A stretch of 40,822 nt of DNA from an uncultured Porphyromonadaceae bacterium (GTDB lineage Bacteria > Bacteroidota > Bacteroidia > Bacteroidales > Muribaculaceae): positions 1 through 40,822 of the forward strand of contig CAMWUZ010000001.1 of NCBI GenBank assembly GCA_947177595.1, read 5' to 3'. This document shows positions 39,170 through 40,822 of the stretch, in pieces. Below the pieces are notes generated by a model. That model searched no databases. It was not told the origin of the DNA and was given only the letters and a program-made list of their open reading frames with translations. Numbering within the stretch: position 1 is the stretch's first letter; the number at the start of each line of letters is the position of its first letter. The position numbers and the translations under genes were made by a program.

Positions 39170-39205
39170 CACACTGATAAGCCCGGAATCCAAATGGCAA
39201 ATCAA

Positions 39206-39235
39206 TTGGGCATTCAAGATAAATTACTACCTTTG
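39206..39235 (+). promoter_or_regulatory. Host thr operon promoter (TTG, 19 bp, TACCTTTG)
   Basis: TTG at 39206-39208 and TACCTTTG at 39228-39235 are separated by 19 bases, the consensus arrangement for the primary sigma factor of Bacteroidetes. Transcription would start near 39243, giving an untranslated leader of about 170 nt before thrA. This is the best promoter in the window and it fixes host DNA as starting at or before about 39206. Confidence 0.7.
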
Positions 39236-39311
39236 CATACCTGATGCCGATATCGTCACCCGCAGCGTTGACCCGTCAGAGAGGCAATAACTTGACGTTT
39301 TCAATATAGCG

Positions 39312-39383
39312 GTGCGATTTTGTTGCGCAGTCACCACAAAACCAACCATAACCAATTATAAACCAACTAACAAAATGCCCTAA
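39312..39383 (+). CDS. thrL: Possible thr operon leader peptide
   Basis: A GTG-started frame of 23 codons lies in the leader of thrA. Residues 7-20 read VTTKPTITNYKPTN, giving five Thr and one Ile, the amino acids that end this pathway. The last codons overlap the hairpin at 39372-39393, which suits ribosome-controlled attenuation. The Thr codons are not contiguous as in enterobacterial thrL, and the start is GTG without a clear ribosome-binding site, so this is a candidate only. Confidence 0.4.
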   Translation: MRFCCAVTTKPTITNYKPTNKMP

Positions 39384-39393
39384 CCAGCATTTT
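39372..39393 (+). promoter_or_regulatory. Attenuator-like hairpin before thrA
   Basis: AAAATGC and GCATTTT are perfect 7-bp inverted copies around an 8-base loop, and the T run of the second arm is at the 3' side, as in a weak terminator. The left arm overlaps the last codons of the leader frame. The AAAAT part could pair instead with ATTTT at 39317-39321, giving an alternative fold. Confidence 0.4.
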
Positions 39394-39411
39394 ACCTCAG
39401 AATTCTAACTA

Positions 39412-40822
39412 ATGAAAGTTTTAAAATTTGGCGGAACTTCTGTTGGCACAGTCGCAAGCCTGCAGAGCGTAAAGTCAATTGTTGAGGCGGAAGAAACACC
39501 GGTAATTATAGTCGTGTCGGCTCTCGGAGGAGTCACCGATATGCTCATATCTACCGCCAAGGCAGCTGCCGCCGGAAATATTGCAGAGTACACGGACATT
39601 TTTGCGAAGATAAAGCAGCGTCACTATGACGTTATCACTGGTATGGTGAGCGACAACCACCAGTCAAAAGTCATGGAACGTGCAGATGAAATGCTTGACG
39701 AACTCGCCAATATATTTAAAGGTGTGAGTCTGCTGAAAGATTTGTCACTCCGCTCACTTGACATTATCGTGAGCTACGGAGAGCGGTTGTCAAGCATGAT
39801 AATCAGCAATATCATCAGAAGGGCTACCCTCTTTGATTCCCGTTCCTTTATAAAGACCACCGACCAGTTTGGCAAACACGTTCTTGATCCTGTAACAAAC
39901 GAACTCGTAGCCCAAACTTTCTCACCGGCGGAATTTGGGGTTGCGGTTGTGCCCGGCTTCATTTCATCAGATAATGCTACCGGAGATGTTACTAACCTCG
40001 GTAGGGGCGGAAGTGACTATACCGCGGCTATAATCGCTGCGACTCTGGATGCGGAAGTGCTTGAAATATGGACAGATGTTGATGGATTCATGACAGCTGA
40101 TCCGAGAGTGATCAGCAACACCTATGTTATTGACCATCTCACTTTTGTAGAAGCGATGGAACTCTGTAACTTCGGTGCAAAAGTAGTTTATCCTCCTACT
40201 ATTTATCCGGTGTTCCATAAAAACATCCCCATTCTCATTAAGAATACGTTCAATCCTGCTGCTCCAGGCACCCTCATCTCTGCTACAAGAGAAACTGAGG
40301 AGGCCCGCTGCGATGGTAAAGCTATCAAAGGGATTTCTTCTATAAGCGATACCTGTCTAATCACCGTTAGCGGTCTTGGCATGGTAGGTATCGTGGGGGT
40401 GAATGCTCGAATCTTCAATGCACTCGCCAAGGAGGGTATCAGTGTATTCCTTGTGTCTCAGGCATCCAGTGAAAACACTACATCATTTGCTATTAAGAAT
40501 GAGGATGCCGCAGTTGCCGTCAAAGCTCTTGAAAAAGAATTTTATCAGGAGCTACATTCCGGAGAAATCAATCCTATTCATGCAGAGCATAATCTTGCAA
40601 CAGTCGCTATTGTTGGTGAAAATATGCGGCATGCTACGGGAGTTGCAGGCAGACTGTTCAACACTCTCGGGCGAAACGGCATCAATGTAAAGGCGTGTGC
40701 CCAGGGTGCATCTGAAACCAATATTTCATTTGTCATAAAATTATCCGATCAGAAAAAAGCTCTAAATGTAATCCACGACAGTTTTTTTCTCTCTGACACC
40801 CAAGTGCTTAATCTTTTTATAA
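39412..40822 (+). CDS. thrA: Bifunctional aspartokinase / homoserine dehydrogenase (5' part)
   Basis: The enzyme phosphorylates aspartate and later reduces aspartate semialdehyde to homoserine, the first and third steps toward threonine and methionine. The frame is open to the window edge (470 codons of an expected 800 or so). It starts with the aspartokinase signature KVLKFGGTSVG and continues with VSALGGVTDML, SYGERLSS, and LGRGGSDYTAAIIAA with TDVDGFMTADPRV, all in the kinase domain. Two ACT regulatory domains follow (GLGMVGIVGVNARIFNALAKEGI near residue 323 and a second around MRHATGVAGRLFNTLGRNGINV). The dehydrogenase half would begin right after the edge. The gene appears intact, so the prophage sits upstream of its promoter. 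This is a chromosomal host gene. Confidence 0.95.
   Translation, partial: MKVLKFGGTSVGTVASLQSVKSIVEAEETPVIIVVSALGGVTDMLISTAKAAAAGNIAEYTDIFAKIKQRHYDVITGMVSDNHQSKVMERADEMLDELANIFKGVSLLKDLSLRSLDIIVSYGERLSSMIISNIIRRATLFDSRSFIKTTDQFGKHVLDPVTNELVAQTFSPAEFGVAVVPGFISSDNATGDVTNLGRGGSDYTAAIIAATLDAEVLEIWTDVDGFMTADPRVISNTYVIDHLTFVEAMELCNFGAKVVYPPTIYPVFHKNIPILIKNTFNPAAPGTLISATRETEEARCDGKAIKGISSISDTCLITVSGLGMVGIVGVNARIFNALAKEGISVFLVSQASSENTTSFAIKNEDAAVAVKALEKEFYQELHSGEINPIHAEHNLATVAIVGENMRHATGVAGRLFNTLGRNGINVKACAQGASETNISFVIKLSDQKKALNVIHDSFFLSDTQVLNLFI

Larger units (their letters stand above)
1..39205. mobile_element. Prophage, late region (left end outside window)
   Basis: Everything from base 1 to about 39.2 kb consists of phage structural, packaging, lysis and ejection genes, followed directly by a host thr operon. 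The set comprises large terminase, portal, scaffold, capsid, connector-like protein, fibres, amidase, spanin and ejection proteins. No tail tape measure, sheath or tube gene is visible, which suggests a short-tailed (podovirus-like) temperate phage. Integrase, repressor and replication genes are absent, so the element continues to the left. The right boundary is not fixed by a repeat. It must lie after the last phage stop at 39169, and probably before the host promoter that begins near 39206. Prophage status is an inference from this junction. An assembly join cannot be excluded from sequence alone. Confidence 0.85.

Overview
The window is almost entirely a temperate phage (prophage) sitting next to a host thr operon in a member of the order Bacteroidales. 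The host assignment rests on Bacteroidetes-type promoters (TAnnTTTG at -7, with a TTG about 19 nt upstream in front of the host gene), weak use of Shine-Dalgarno sequences, and phage protein families typical of Bacteroides, Prevotella and Muribaculaceae prophages. The rightmost 1.6 kb is host DNA: a consensus promoter, a possible threonine-rich leader peptide, and the first 470 codons of an aspartokinase/homoserine dehydrogenase (thrA) that runs off the window. No integrase, repressor or replication gene is present, so the early and lysogeny modules must lie to the left of base 1.

Layout. Bases 1-3467 (+): the end of a cut gene, a small AbrB-like protein and a 991-aa predicted tail nozzle-type protein. 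Bases 3477-16610 (-), read from right to left: scaffold, major capsid protein (MCP), two small head/connector proteins, a 1110-aa tail fibre, two small proteins, a coiled-coil fibre, a 610-aa tail protein, then the lysis genes (holin-like membrane protein, amidase, unimolecular spanin) and two unknown proteins. Bases 16758-20126 (+): an island with a small repeat-bearing protein, a rhomboid-family intramembrane protease, the large terminase and a small protein. Bases 20130-38798 (-), read from right to left: a small gp14-like ejection protein, a 384-aa coiled-coil protein, a 4,942-aa polyvalent giant and the portal. Bases 38882-39169 (+): a small basic DNA-binding protein, possibly the small terminase.

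How the genes work together. Portal, terminase, scaffold and capsid build and fill the head. The connector, nozzle-type protein and fibres form the tail. I see no tape measure, sheath or tube gene, so the virion is most likely podovirus-like. The three ejection-type proteins are likely carried in the capsid and injected with the DNA. The giant carries, in order, an N-terminal phage domain, two PBECR2-type nuclease domains, a PBECR3-type nuclease domain, an LPD1-type zincin (HEWWH), an LPD3-type domain, a MuF-C-type domain, a RadC-like JAB metalloprotease domain and a C-terminal helical/membrane region. This makes it a delivery vehicle for early take-over or inter-phage conflict functions.

The most unusual points are: (i) the giant itself; (ii) short DNA repeats placed just before its nuclease domains, which could be shuffling seams; (iii) a convincing out-of-frame small ORF in one of its low-complexity linkers; (iv) a phage rhomboid protease whose cluster lies divergently opposite the scaffold/capsid genes; and (v) a capsid protein that begins with what looks like a signal peptide. 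All calls come from reading the sequence. Domain names are family resemblances that were not tested with a profile search.
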